51,909 nt of DNA from the NCBI GenBank assembly GCA_003427395.1, contig BFEA01000017.1, forward strand, positions 3,925,541 to 3,977,449. The letters run 5' to 3'. Both the position numbers and the translations under genes were made by a program. Positions 34,180 to 44,636 of the stretch are shown in pieces (the first letter of the stretch is position 1; each line of letters begins with the position of its first letter). The notes beneath the pieces are model-generated. The model was not told the DNA's origin and ran no database searches. It saw nothing but the letters and a program-made list of their open reading frames with translations. Source of the stretch: Chara braunii. Lineage: Eukaryota > Streptophyta > Charophyceae > Charales > Characeae.

Positions 34180-34800
34180 CTCTATTTATTTATTATATTT
34201 TTATTAAAACTCGTTCGAAAATACTTGATTAATTATCTTTTTCGACATTTCTTTTCCAAAAATATTTTCTTTTTTGAAACTTTTGAAAATACGTAGAATT
34301 AGTTATTCTTTCTTGGCATTTCTTCCTCGAAATTCGGAAATAATTTTAATTAATTCTTTTTTGAAATTTTTGTAGTTCAAAAATATTTCAGAATTAATTA
34401 AATGCTTTTCGACATTCTTTTTCGTAATTCGGAAAAATTCCTAATCAATTCTTTTTCGGAAATTTTGTAACTGGAAAGTATTTTAGAATTAATTAAACTC
34501 TTTTCCTTTTGGTAATTCGAATGAATTCTTTGTCGACATTTCCTTGATACTCGAAACTACTTTTAATTCATTTTTTTTCGAAAAAATTGAAGATATGCTA
34601 GAATTAATTAAATTATTTTTCGGTATTTCCTTTTTTAAATTCGAAAATAATTTTAATTAATTCTTTCTCTTGTACGCTTTTTGATTTTTTTCTTGAACTT
34701 TGAAAACGCCTTATGATATCCTCTTTTTTTATTTTATTTTTTTTAATCCGGGAATATTTTCGAATTACTTAAATCCTTTTTTGAAATTTTCACATTTTCT
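34180..34800. repeat. AT-rich leader with degenerate ~90-100-bp periodicity
   Basis: Recurring phrases (agaattaattaaa, ttttcgacattt, aattcggaaa, ttaattctttt) at roughly 90-105-bp steps, about six times. It separates a GC-rich 5' leader from GC-rich gag. Confidence 0.6.
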
Positions 34801-34845
34801 TGTAAAATCTTACCCCAAATCTCCGACCTCGTGACACTTCTCCGC

Positions 34846-36225
34846 ATGATGACATCCCTCCACTCATCCATCGACAACATCAAAACACCCGTTTCCACCA
34901 TCTCTGCCCGCGTGACTGCCATGGAAAATCAAACCCCCGCCATCCAGGCCGTCACCACCACGTCCCCTCCCCGGGCCTCGGATGCCACCACCATTCCCCC
35001 ACCCTCCGCTCCCACATCTACACCAATCACCTCCTCCCCCACATCCACCGCCCTCTTCGCCAGCACGTCATCCACACCCCCGCCTTCATCTACCACTACC
35101 CCCACCATAGTCACCCAGCTGACAACCTCCGCCGTCACACAGTCGTCGACCATTCCCCCCCAATCAAAACCCGTCTTGACGTCATCCGTTATCACCTTCA
35201 CCCTCCCCAGCTATACCCAGATTATTCCACAAGCTATGTATCCCACCCTTCCGCTACTCCTCCCCAATGCTCTTATCCCCACCAACCCCGCCAACGATTT
35301 CACCCTGGTCGACTCTTCCTCTCCCACCCTTGATTTCAACGCCCTTGCCGCAACTACCCCCAGGGAAGGCAAAATCCCTCCATCCTTTCGCGCCAATGAG
35401 ATTCCCACCTTGTCAGGCCAACCCCATGAGGATGTCTTCCTCTTTCTCACCAAACTTCAACAAACCTTCTCCCTCCACAACATTCCTGTCGTCCACTGGC
35501 TCCCCATCGTCGGCAGCAGACTCCTAGACAGCGCCGCTCGCTGGTGGTACACCGAAATGACCAACCGCCATCACGCCAATCTCCGACCTCACACCTTCCT
35601 TGAGTGGGCCATCCTCATCACCTCCAACCTTCCGTCCATAGAAAATGGTCGACGACTACATCGACCAATTCTGCCGGCTCCAACAAAACGGCTCAACCGA
35701 CCGTTTTGTACAATACGTCCGCTCGCTTCGTTAACATATCCCCATCGATATTGTGAACGACTTCTCATTCATCTCCAGCGTTAAGTGCGTATGCCGCAAA
35801 GACCTAGCGGCCGCCCTTGTCCGCGAGCCACCCATGCCCCTCGCCGACCTCCTCACTCGTGCCCTCCAAATCGACTGCTTCTTCTCCCCCTACAAGATCG
35901 CAATTACATCGGCCCCTCCCCGCCCTTGCTTCTTCCACAACATCGCCTCTGAGGACACCACCTCCACCACCTCCTCGGACGAGTTCACCACCCCCGACCC
36001 CGACACCCTCTCCGATCCACTGGACACCACATCGCTTTCCTCTGACGAACTCTCTACCATTCACCTCATGCAGATGGAAAGGAGAGAACGCACCAGCCGT
36101 CCTCCCATAAACACCCCCGGAACCCGTCTCACGAAACTCACGCCGGAGGAGTGAACCTACCTCCAAGCTAAGGGTGGATGTTTCCGGTGCTGACAGTTAG
36201 GACATCAGCAAACAAGTTGTCCGAA
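34846..36225 (+). pseudogene. Retrotransposon gag, broken
   Basis: From ATG 34846, a Ser/Thr/Pro-rich N-terminal region is followed by the retrotransposon gag core (GKIPPSFRANEIPTLSGQP and LPIVGSRLLDSAARWWYTEM). The frame shifts near 35640; the next frame, from 35645, has an in-frame TAA at 35732 and a TGA at 36152. A CCHC zinc knuckle follows in that frame (first Cys codon 36179, spacing C-x2-C-x4-H-x4-C) with a TGA at 36191 inside it. The protein would bind and package element RNA; this copy cannot make it whole. Confidence 0.88.
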
Positions 36226-36403
36226 TACCAGACAGTTCACACGTCAAGCACCCAGGTCCGCGATTTCCCAACCAGCCGCTTCCGCATCCGCCATTCACGG
36301 CCCCTCCTCCACTTGAACATTGTCCCCATGATCACCACGAACCCGCCCCGGCATCGACGACTAGTCTGCCGGCAATCCCATCGGTGACGATCCCACCCCA
36401 CCG

Positions 36404-36793
36404 GTGACCCATTTGGCATGGACAACAAGTCTGCCTCCCCCCTCCCCGGTGCTGCACATTCCACAGGACGACCCCCAGGCGCCCCAACCCACGTCGCCTG
36501 ACGCCCCCCTCACTGCCACATGTTCCTCAACCCTCCTTTTGAATCCCTCCTTTGTCACCTTCTCTGATGTTGTCGAGGAACAAGCCCGATTCGATCAGCT
36601 TGTCCGATTTGGCAATGAACAACGTCGCCTCAACACCATTATCTGCACTGGGAACTCATCATGCTTTCACCTCAAATTCATCATCGCCACCCTTGGTGCG
36701 TCTACGACCAAGTTCCGGACCGTCCTCGACATTGGAGCCACCGGTAACTTCATCACCGACGCGTGTCCAAAATGCCGGTCTTACCTCTACTAG
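36404..36793 (+). pseudogene. Retrotransposon aspartic protease region
   Basis: The frame carries VLDIGATGNFITDACPK, the retroviral-type protease active site with Ile where Ser or Thr is normal after the catalytic Asp. A TAG at 36791 ends the frame right after SYLY, within the domain. The upstream part is low in recognisable features. Confidence 0.8.
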
Positions 36794-37089
36794 TTAGGAC
36801 TCCCCGATTACGATTCATTCAGGGGAAAAAGACACTGCCGTCGTAGTAGATCGCACGGTTCCCGAGACCACCATGACTGTCGGAACCCTCCGTAGTCAGG
36901 TTTCATTCGATGTCATGCACTTAAATGTGCGACATCGTTTTGGGAACACCGTGGCTGGACTGCTACATGCCATACTCGTTCCACCTCAACTTCATCCGCC
37001 TTGCCAACCCCCCTGACATAACCATCGACATTCCCTATCACCCCTATCCACCCTCCCCAAGCTCCATCACCGCACACTAATTCCTTCAT

Positions 37090-38705
37090 ATGGCTCGTAC
37101 GTACCCTGACTCCACCTACTATTGCCTTGTCCTTGATCGCAAGCGTCCGGAGAACTTGCTCCCAACAGATAAATCCGACCAAGCCCCACCCTCCGACCCC
37201 ACCCTCACCTCCATCCTCGACGAGTTCAAGGACGTTTTCCCCGAGTCCTTGTCCGCCGGATCGCCTCTGGATAGTGGGGTATCCCACACCATTGATTTGG
37301 ATCTCGGTCACTCTCCACCTTGCCGCCCTCCGTACCAACTCTCCGTTCCGGAAGCCAAAGAAATGAAGCGGCAACTCAATGAACTCCTTGAAAAAGGATT
37401 CACTAAGCCAAGTTCATCCCCCTTCGGCACAAGGTGCCTTTTCGTCAAGAAAGGCACAAACATTGGAACTCCGGCTGTGCACAGACTACCGCGCCTTGAA
37501 TCAGACCACGATCAGGAACAAGTTCCCCCTGGCTTGGATCTCAGAGCTTCTTGATCACCTCAGTGGAGCCAAATAATTTACCAAAATTGACCTCCGAAGT
37601 GGCTTCCACCAGATCCTCATTCCATTCTCGCTTCGGGCACTACGAGTTCCTCATGATGCCCTCCGGACTCACCAACGCGCCCACCACATTCCAACCCACC
37701 ATGAACCACATCTTTCGCGACCTCCACGAAGTCTGTGTCGTCGTTTACCTCGATGATATCCTTGTCTATAGCCCCACCTTCGAGTCCCACCTTCAGCATC
37801 TCCGCCAAGTCCTTTGTATCCTCAGAGAGCGAAAATTTTACGCCAAGCTCAGCAAATGCACCTTTGCCGCTTCAAGCGTGGAATACCTTGGCCACATCGT
37901 CTCCGATGAAGGTATCCGCATGGACCCCTCGAAGGTCACCGCCCTCCTCGAGTATCCAACATCCAAGACCCTTTTCCAACTTTGCTCATTTCTCGACCTT
38001 GCCAACTACTACCGCCCGTTTATCTGCAACTTCTCCGACATCTCGTACCCCCTCCACGAACTCACCCGCAAGGACGAACCCTTCACTTGGAACGACCGCC
38101 GCGAAAACGCCGTCGACTTTCTCAAACAAACCATCACCACGGCCCCCGTCCTCAAGATCGCCGACCCGTCTCGACATTTCTACGTTACCACTGACACATC
38201 CGAATTCGCCCTTGGAGCCGTCCTATCCCAACACTTGCCCCGCGACACCTCTGAAACCCCCTCCATCGAAAACTCCCCCACCCACCCCGAGGCTCCACCC
38301 GGCGAGTACCCCATTGCCTTCACTAGCAAGAAGCTCCTTCCCGCGGAGATGAACTACCCCTCCAACGAGAAGGAACTCCTCGCCGTGATCCCTGCCTTCA
38401 AAGTCTGGCGCCCGTACCTCGACGGGCAATACTTCACCATCCGCACGGACAACGCCCTCGTTTGCTCTATCCTCACCAAGAAAGACGTCACGCCGCGCCA
38501 AGCCCGTTGGGTAGACTTTCTTGCCCAGTTCACATTCACCATTTGCCACACCCCCGGCAAAAGCAACCGCGTTGCTGATGCCCTCTCTCGACGCCCCGTC
38601 AACCCCTCAAACCACGCCAAGCTCGGCAAGCTGCAAGCATTGCCGATCCCCACCCACCGGTGGCATTCCATCTCCATGGACTTTGTCTGCGGTCGACCGC
38701 GGACG
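37090..38705 (+). pseudogene. Reverse transcriptase and RNase H, broken
   Basis: Three frames carry consecutive parts. 37090-37445 has the RT N-terminus (CRPPYQLSVPEAKEMKRQLN, then SPFGTRCLFVKKG). A shift leads to 37445-37576 (RLCTDYRALNQTTIRNKFPL) ending in TAA at 37574. After a short deletion near 37620 the third frame runs to about 38705: FGHYEFLMMPSGLTNAPTTF, the YLDD catalytic box in VVVYLDDILVYS, the thumb, then RNase H (FYVTTDTSEFALGAVLSQ, NEKELLA, RTDNALV, NRVADALSR). Confidence 0.92.
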
Positions 38706-39845
38706 TGATTGCATCTATGTCCTTGTTTGCCGCTTGACTAAACGCGCCGGCCTCATCCCTTGCACCACATTGCACAACGCCAAGGACGTCACCGTTCTCT
38801 TCTTTGACCATGTCGCACGCTATCACGGTCTCCCCGAGAACATCATCAGGGACCGTGACCCTCGCTTCCTTTCACAATTTTGGAAACACCTCTTTAAATC
38901 CTACGGAACCGCGCTCAAGTATAGCACTGCATTCCACCCCCAGACCGATGGACTAACCGAGAAGATGAACTATACTCTCCAAAGAATCCTGCGGAAGTAT
39001 TGTCATCCGCAGTTGCTCACAGCCGCCGAGATCGCCTATAACAATGCCTTCTGCCCTTCAATTGGTATGTCCCCGTTCTACCTCGACCTTGGCTACCATC
39101 CTCGCTTGCCCTCCGACTTCTTGCTCCCTTCACAACTCAACCCCTCCAACCCCTGTCCTTCTCTTAATGAATGGGTAACAACAATGAATAGACTCCTCAG
39201 AGAAGCTACCGAAGCCCTTGAATGAACACAAGAACAACAGGCCAACAAGACTAGCAAACACAGACGTGACGTGTCATTCAATAAAGGGGACAAAGTCTGG
39301 CTCTCCGCCAAACGCTTTCCCTTCACATCTCGACCCCTACACCCCCTGCCCTTCTCCCAAGGAATGGGTAGCAACAATGAAAAGACTCCTCAATGAATGG
39401 GTAGCAACAATGAATAGACTCCTCAGAGAAGCTACTGAAGCCCTTGAACGAACACAAGAACAACAAGCCAACAAGACTAACAAACACAGACATGACGTGT
39501 CATTCAAAAAAGGGGACGAAGTATGGCTCTCCGCCAAACACTTTCCCTTCACAACTCGACCCCTACACCCCCTGCCCTTCTCTCCCAAGGAATGGGTGGC
39601 AACAATGAACAGACTCCTCAGAGAAGCTACCGAAGCCCTTGAACGAACACAAGAACAAGAAGTCAAGAAGACTAACAAACACAGACGCGACGTGTCATTC
39701 AAAAAAGGGGACAAAGTCTGGCTCTCCGCCAAACCCTTTGAACCCGAACACGGTATGTCCAAGAAACTCTCGAACAAGTGGCTCGGACCCTTCCCCATCA
39801 TTGAAAAAACCGCCCCCGTCAACTACAAACTCAACTCCCTGCTGA
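38640..39845 (+). pseudogene. Integrase, zinc domain lost and C-terminus triplicated
   Basis: RNase H is followed almost directly by WHSISMDFV, the first catalytic Asp region, so the N-terminal HHCC zinc domain is missing. After a frameshift near 38697 the core continues: DCIYVLVCRLTKRAGLIPC, HGLPENIIRDRDPRFLSQFW (second Asp) and STAFHPQTDGLTEKMNYTLQ (Glu region). The C-terminal segment from NEWV to the KKGDKVWLSAK motif is present three times (starts 39169, 39395, 39590), then WLGPFPIIEK. A TGA ends the first copy at 39225. Confidence 0.9.
39169..39745 (+). repeat. 193-195-bp tandem triplication in integrase
   Basis: Units begin gaatgggtarcaacaatgaa at 39169, 39362/39395 and 39590. A 33-bp sub-duplication (39362-39394) opens the second. 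Units 2 and 3 form one uninterrupted frame. Confidence 0.92.
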
Positions 39846-39846
39846 C

Positions 39847-40155
39847 ATGAGTAGTGTCCACCCTGTCTTCCACGTCAAATACCTAAAAGAATACCGTGAA
39901 TCCCCACCCCAATTTGCTGACCACCCATGCCCTAGACCTCCACCAGTCATGTTACTCACAGGCCCTGAATTCGTCCTCGAAGCCATCATAGGACGAACAA
40001 CTACTCAGGTATCTGACCACACTGAACCAATCACAGAATACAACGTTAAATGGGCAGGATACCCTGACGAAGAATCCGCATGGGAACCTCTTGCTAACCT
40101 TAAGAATGCTATGAAACTTGTTCACGCCTATGATCGTGCTCACCCTATATCCTAG
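39847..40155 (+). pseudogene. Chromodomain at the end of pol
   Basis: The frame holds SSVHPVFHVKYLKEY, normal for the integrase tail, then FVLEAIIGRTT and YNVKWAGYPDEESAWEPLAN, a clear chromodomain, and a stop at 40153-40155. The domain itself is uninterrupted, but it is one frame off from the preceding integrase segment. In chromoviruses this domain directs insertion by reading histone marks. Confidence 0.92.
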
Positions 40156-41188
40156 ATACATAATATAACTCAAACCATAAACCGTTGCATAAACCCCACC
40201 TTGACCCCGCCAAAGCCCCGCATTCCTGGTCTACACACACCCCTGTACCCAGCGAAGCCCTTGCCTCTGTACCCAACGAAGCCCTTGCCTCTTGACCCCC
40301 CCCCCCCCCCCCTTCCCCCACCTCTCCTCCACCACATCCTTGTCTCTCTTGTCCAAGTTGTCTATGTGGCCCCTGCGCGTCGCCGGCGATAATGGATCTA
40401 ATGGCANGCGCACGAGGACGATGGCATGCTGCAGCTCAGTACGAGGAGATAAGACAGCNGGTTGGCCACCATGCTGTTCCCTTTGGCCGGCGCCTTGGAC
40501 TCGCAGACTTCTGGAGCAGCACCTCTGACATGGACATCAAGATCAGTCTGCGACCTGCTATCCGGATCAGACCTCGTCACCAGATCGTGTACCGGACGCA
40601 ACCTGCTACTGGGACAATGAAGCCCTCGCCGTCCATATCACAGAACTGCTGAAGACTGCTTCCTCACTGGCACTTCTGCGACACCCGCCAAGACCTTCCT
40701 CAAGACATTTTTCGCCTCTGACACTTCGTTACAGACCTGAGACGTTGTTTTCCCAGACTTCCTCAGACACCCCACCACTTGAGCATTGAACAAACAATGG
40801 TTTTTTTTTTTTTTTTTTTTTTTTTTTTCCTTAAACCTGACAGCCCACAACCTTGTAGAACACCAATAGGACTGCCCTGTTACCTGTAGAAGCTCAATAA
40901 GATTACCCTGTTACTTGAGCATTGATTCCGTCATCCCTATAGAACCTTAGTTGGATTACCCTGTTACTTGAGCATTGATTCCCTCACCCCTGTAGAACCT
41001 CAATAGGATTACCCTGTTACCTGAACATTGATTCCCTCATCCATGTAGAACCCCCATAGGATTACCCTGCTACTTGCATTACTCCCCCTTTCCATTTCTG
41101 AACAGTGATCGGCCCTGTCCCGTTCTTCACAGTTGTTCATTGGGTCTTTGGTAGCCGGGACGTTGCCTTCCAATGGTCCGTGGGTAAT
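40156..41188. other. Retrotransposon 3' non-coding region
   Basis: Between the chromodomain stop and the 3' LTR: gcccttgcctctgtacccaacgaa-type short repeats, a C run (40297-40312), two isolated Ns (40406 and 40459), a 28-base T run (40801-40828) and the 53-bp tandem repeat. I cannot place a polypurine tract. Confidence 0.7.
40855..41090. repeat. 53-bp tandem repeat, ~4 units
   Basis: gattaccctgttacttgagc starts units at 40901, 40954, 41007 and, diverged, 41060; a weaker unit precedes them. Confidence 0.9.
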
Positions 41189-41675
41189 GGTCCGTGGGTT
41201 ACCACCCGCCAGGCTGTTGTTCCACTTTTTTTGAGTCTCTGATCTCCGGTTCCTGACTGTTGGCGCCCTCTGCAGTTGGCGCCCGTTCTCAAATCCCGCC
41301 TCTGGCACTTCCGGATTTCGATACTTGGCATCATCCGGTGTTCTGGCGCCCAGACTCAGACCTTCGATTTTCAGTTCAGCCTCGAGGCAAATTGCACTTC
41401 TGCCCTCTGATGCAACTCGAGTCCGGTACTTAAGACCGGACTCGAGCTGAGTTCGGGCATTCAGTTTTCGGCCTCAGTGCTTGTGCTTCAGTGTGACTTG
41501 CTGCGACATTGTGTTCGGAACCGAGATTGTGACTTGCGACTTTACCACTGCCACTTTGTGTCTGCGTCCGTCAAGTCGCGTCGAGTCCGTGTCGAGTCGA
41601 GTGAGTGTGTGTGTGTGCTCTCACTCCCTCCCTCTCTCTTCCCCGGCCTCGCTGCTCTGCATCAGCCCCGTCACA
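41189..41675 (+). repeat. 3' LTR (start uncertain)
   Basis: Aligns with the 5' LTR from ggtccgtgggttaccacc to CCGTCACA. The first ~30 bp of the 5' LTR (TGTTACGG...) has no clear match here, so the left end is altered. It keeps the inverted repeat ctcgagtccggt / accggactcgag perfectly (41416-41446). Confidence 0.85.
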
Positions 41676-41680
41676 ATATG

Positions 41681-42818
41681 GGTTGGGTGGGGGATGGGTT
41701 TGTTGAGGAATGATGCGGTTGTTCCATTGCTTATGCAGCTCAGGTGTTCTTCCAGCTCGATGCACATGCTTGTATTTGATGCACCACCGACGGCAATGTC
41801 AGCGCTCTCGCCTTATGCTTGTATTTGATGCACTGCCGACGGCAATGTCACTGCTCTGGGCTTGAATCAAAGAGTTGGTCTCTGTTTGCTAAGAGAAGAC
41901 TCGTTCCTATATTGTTTCGTTTGGATGCGGTGTGTCATGCATGCTATTGCTGGGAAATGGACTCCTCATACTTCGAGCACTTTGACTTTTCCCCAGCTTC
42001 AGTGTGGATGCGCTGAATTTGTGCATGTGTGGAACAGGGCTTTGACTATTCCCGTCCTAGGCATGCTCCTTTGTTCTACCGCCTGCAAAAAATTATGATT
42101 CACAATGTTGTCTTCTTGCTGGGTTGCCTGTTTGGTGTTGCAATTAGTTCACGGCGTTGCTTTGAATATGCCCCTCACTATGTTTGACAGCTGGACTGCT
42201 TGTTTGTGGTTTGCAGGGGTCTGTTCATATGCGCAAGGGCCTTCGGCCATGTGCCTGCAACAGAAGCTGGGGTTGTGAGCATTCGGGTCCTCCTGTTAAT
42301 CCTGCTCGACCTCCTGGATACCAGACACCGGTATGTTTTCTCTTCTGTGTTCTTGCTTCCCACCCTCTTTTTCAAGTTTCTCATGGAATGGAGGGGTACG
42401 CGCCCTGTGAGTCTAGAGCCTAGCTCAGCGGGTACACCCATGAACTGTTGAAATACAGACCCGGGTTCCAATCCAGATGATGGAAATTTTTGACGAGTAT
42501 GTTACCGAAGATGTCCTAGCTCAGCGGGTACACCCATGAACTGTTGAAATACAGGCCCGGGTTCGAATCCAGATGATGGAAATTAATGAGTATGTTACCC
42601 AAGATGTCTGTGGGGGGCCCAGAGTTTTCAATAATTCGGAGGCTGTGGTACCTGCACCAAGTCGACTGTTCCAACGGCCGGTACAGGTCCACTTTTAGGC
42701 TCTCAGCGAAATGGAGTTTTTGCAACTTTTTGGTTGATCAGTTTAGCTGTGGATGGACTGGTTGTTTAACGTCCTGATGATGGGTTTTCTGTTTTGATGA
42801 CGTAAACTGTGTATGTAG
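41681..42818 (+). other. Rest of SnRK1 intron F-G
   Basis: Contains a 45-bp direct repeat (gcttgtatttgatgca, 41768 and 41818), and the tandem tRNA-like repeats at 42419. No gene was recognised. Confidence 0.75.
42419..42608 (+). repeat. Tandem dimer of tRNA-like repeat (family B)
   Basis: Two 96-bp units start at 42419 and 42515. Each has an A box (CCTAGCTCAGCGGGTACACC), the phrase TGAACTGTTGAAATACAG and a B box (GGGTTCGAATCC in the second, GGGTTCCAATCC in the first). They could resemble pol III promoters but do not form a tRNA cloverleaf that I can complete. Confidence 0.82.
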
Positions 42819-42995
42819 GAGTATGTGACACAACAGCATGGGAGGCCTTCACATCAGATGATGGATAACTATAACCGGCCGGGAATGGGTGCGGGATTCC
42901 TTCACAACGGAGGAAGTGGGTGGAGGAGACCATCCACAGGTTCGATGATGCCTCATAGATGCTCTCCTGAGCGCAAATGGGTCCTTGGCATTCAG
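42819..42995 (+). CDS. SnRK1: SnRK1 exon G: linker before KA1
   Basis: Fifty-nine phase-0 codons from EYVTQQHGRPSHQMMDNYNR to HRCSPERKWVLGIQ. The final ERKWVLGIQ matches the conserved ERKWALGLQ that opens the C-terminal region of plant SnRK1; the preceding 50 residues are a Gly/Pro/Ser/Arg-rich linker that varies between species and is somewhat longer than in Arabidopsis. The acceptor is the less common tgtatgtag; the donor is cag|gtaagg. Whether another small exon lies between F and G cannot be excluded, but none is needed by the comparison. Confidence 0.9.
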
Positions 42996-43180
42996 GTAAG
43001 GCAACAATCAACTCTCTTTACTCTTTTTATGTTCTGCTGCACGCCCGTTCTTAGTTGGTGCAGTGATTTGTGTGTGTGTTTTTAATCCTTTTGCACAATG
43101 ATGTCACAGCTGTGTCAATAGGCCGGGGTTGACGAATTGAACCGCTTTGTGCTGGATAACGGAATGCCTCGTGTGCTCCT

Positions 43181-43272
43181 TTCTATTCTGTCCGTCTGAT
43201 TGCATCTGGATTCGAAGTCCGGTCTGTATTTCAACAGTATGTGGGCGTACCAAGTGAGCTAGGCTCGTTGGT
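43181..43272 (-). repeat. tRNA-like repeat (family B)
   Basis: Minus strand: CTAGCTCACTTGGTACGCCC, CTGTTGAAATACAGACC, then CTTCGAATCCAGATG. Same order as the dimer at 42419. Confidence 0.75.
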
Positions 43273-44312
43273 GCCTTGTGTGTTTCTGTTTGTGAATGGA
43301 CCTGAGATATATCGGAGGCTATAACTGTGAAAAGAAATACCATTTAGATTTAGATCTTCGACAACCAAACCTCCCGGCCCTGGACGACAGGGAAGCCCGA
43401 TGGCCCTCTGATGATTCACCCCTCGAACTGTGTTAGTGTGAAATAGTACTCGGTTGCCGATTCCTTTCCCCTGCACAGCAGACGTGATATATTTCATTGC
43501 TTTTGCCTGTTAGGAATTTGCCGGACTTCAATTACGTCCCATGCACATCACGCAAAGAAAGTGAATCGGAGGCAGAATTATGAAAATCACAATTGATAGG
43601 AAGCTTTACACCAACACCGTATTGAAGGACCTGGGACCACATAAGCATACTCGATAAGAACGAGGAAAAACCATATATGTCCGCTTGGGCACCTGGCTCC
43701 ACTGAGCAGGCTGCAAAAATTGGTGCTCGCAACCGTGTACAGAACGGCCAGAACAACACTGGATATTGCTCATCCCAGACTCCCGCTCTCGGCTGCCCAA
43801 ATGTAGCGCCGCTGCTCCTCCCTGTCGCTCCTAGCTCGTCACTTTTATTGAGTCGAATTTGCCAGGGCATACAGGGTCGTACTGGGCTCTTGCCTAGAGG
43901 CTTTTAGATGTCTAGCTGAGTGGTGCAGTCGGACTCGTCTTCTTTCTTACTCAGCATGCCTGAAAACAGAGCGCAATCACACTGGAGACGAGCGCCCACA
44001 CAAAGCCCAGAGACATCGTGGCCAAGAACACAGTTCAGATTCAACTTGCTTCGAATGGCTATGGCGCCTGTGCGCCCTCGCAACACCCTTCCACGCTGCA
44101 TCCTCAGCAACTGTTCACCCACACGCTACTCTGGATCTCCCTGGATGTCCCACACACGCACACAACTCACTGCACCCTCATACACAAACACGCTGTAGCC
44201 TATCTCTGACGTAGCGCAGCTATGGCTGCTGGCTAACTCTACCACTGACTAGCGGCTATGGCCGCTTCATCTCCCTCTCAGCCCCACTTCTTCCTCGGGC
44301 ACCTGCAGACCT

Positions 44313-44636
44313 CCTTTGCACAAGTCGCTCAGGAAGCGCTTCCACAAGACTCAGTCTGAATGAATGAATAACTGGACGCTGCCTCTTGATTTATACTTTG
44401 GTTGGTCGCCAGTCTGCTCCTTTCCATCGGACCTAGCATGCACACAGTCCCACATCTGTCTCTTATACACATCTAGATGTGTATAAGAGACAGCCTTTGC
44501 ACAAGTCGCTCAGGAAGCGCTTCCACAAGACTCAGTCTGAATGAATGAATAACTGGACGCTGCCTCTTGATTTATACTTTGGTTGGTCGCCAGTCTGCTC
44601 CTTTCCATCGGACCTAGCATGCACACAGTCCCACAT
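44313..44636. repeat. 143-bp direct duplication around an adapter
   Basis: 44313-44455 and 44494-44636 are the same 143 bp as far as I can compare, separated only by the 38-nt adapter. Almost certainly an assembly artefact of 181 extra bases. Confidence 0.95.
44456..44493. other. Nextera mate-pair junction adapter (artefact)
   Basis: Exact 38-nt palindrome, CTGTCTCTTATACACATCT plus its reverse complement, identical to the one at 23387. Confidence 0.99.

Larger units (their letters stand above)
32778..41675 (+). mobile_element. Ty3/gypsy chromovirus LTR retrotransposon
   Basis: An 8.9-kb element in the sense direction of the host gene. It is bounded by TG...CA LTR ends and a perfect 5-bp duplication, ATATG (32773-32777 and 41676-41680). 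Order: 5' LTR, initiator-Met tRNA binding site, GC-rich then AT-rich leader with an N gap, gag, protease, reverse transcriptase, RNase H, integrase and a C-terminal chromodomain, 3' tandem repeats, 3' LTR. The chromodomain after integrase places it among chromoviruses. Several frameshifts, stops and a deletion at the integrase zinc domain make it non-autonomous. The LTRs differ at many sites, so the insertion is not recent. Confidence 0.95.

Noticed and set aside
34831-34845. Gag start at GTG 34831
   Set aside because: A GTG start is not expected in a eukaryotic retroelement; the first ATG in frame is 34846.
42419-42608. Two tRNA genes
   Set aside because: A and B boxes are present but I could not complete acceptor and anticodon stems; the family is dispersed and decayed.
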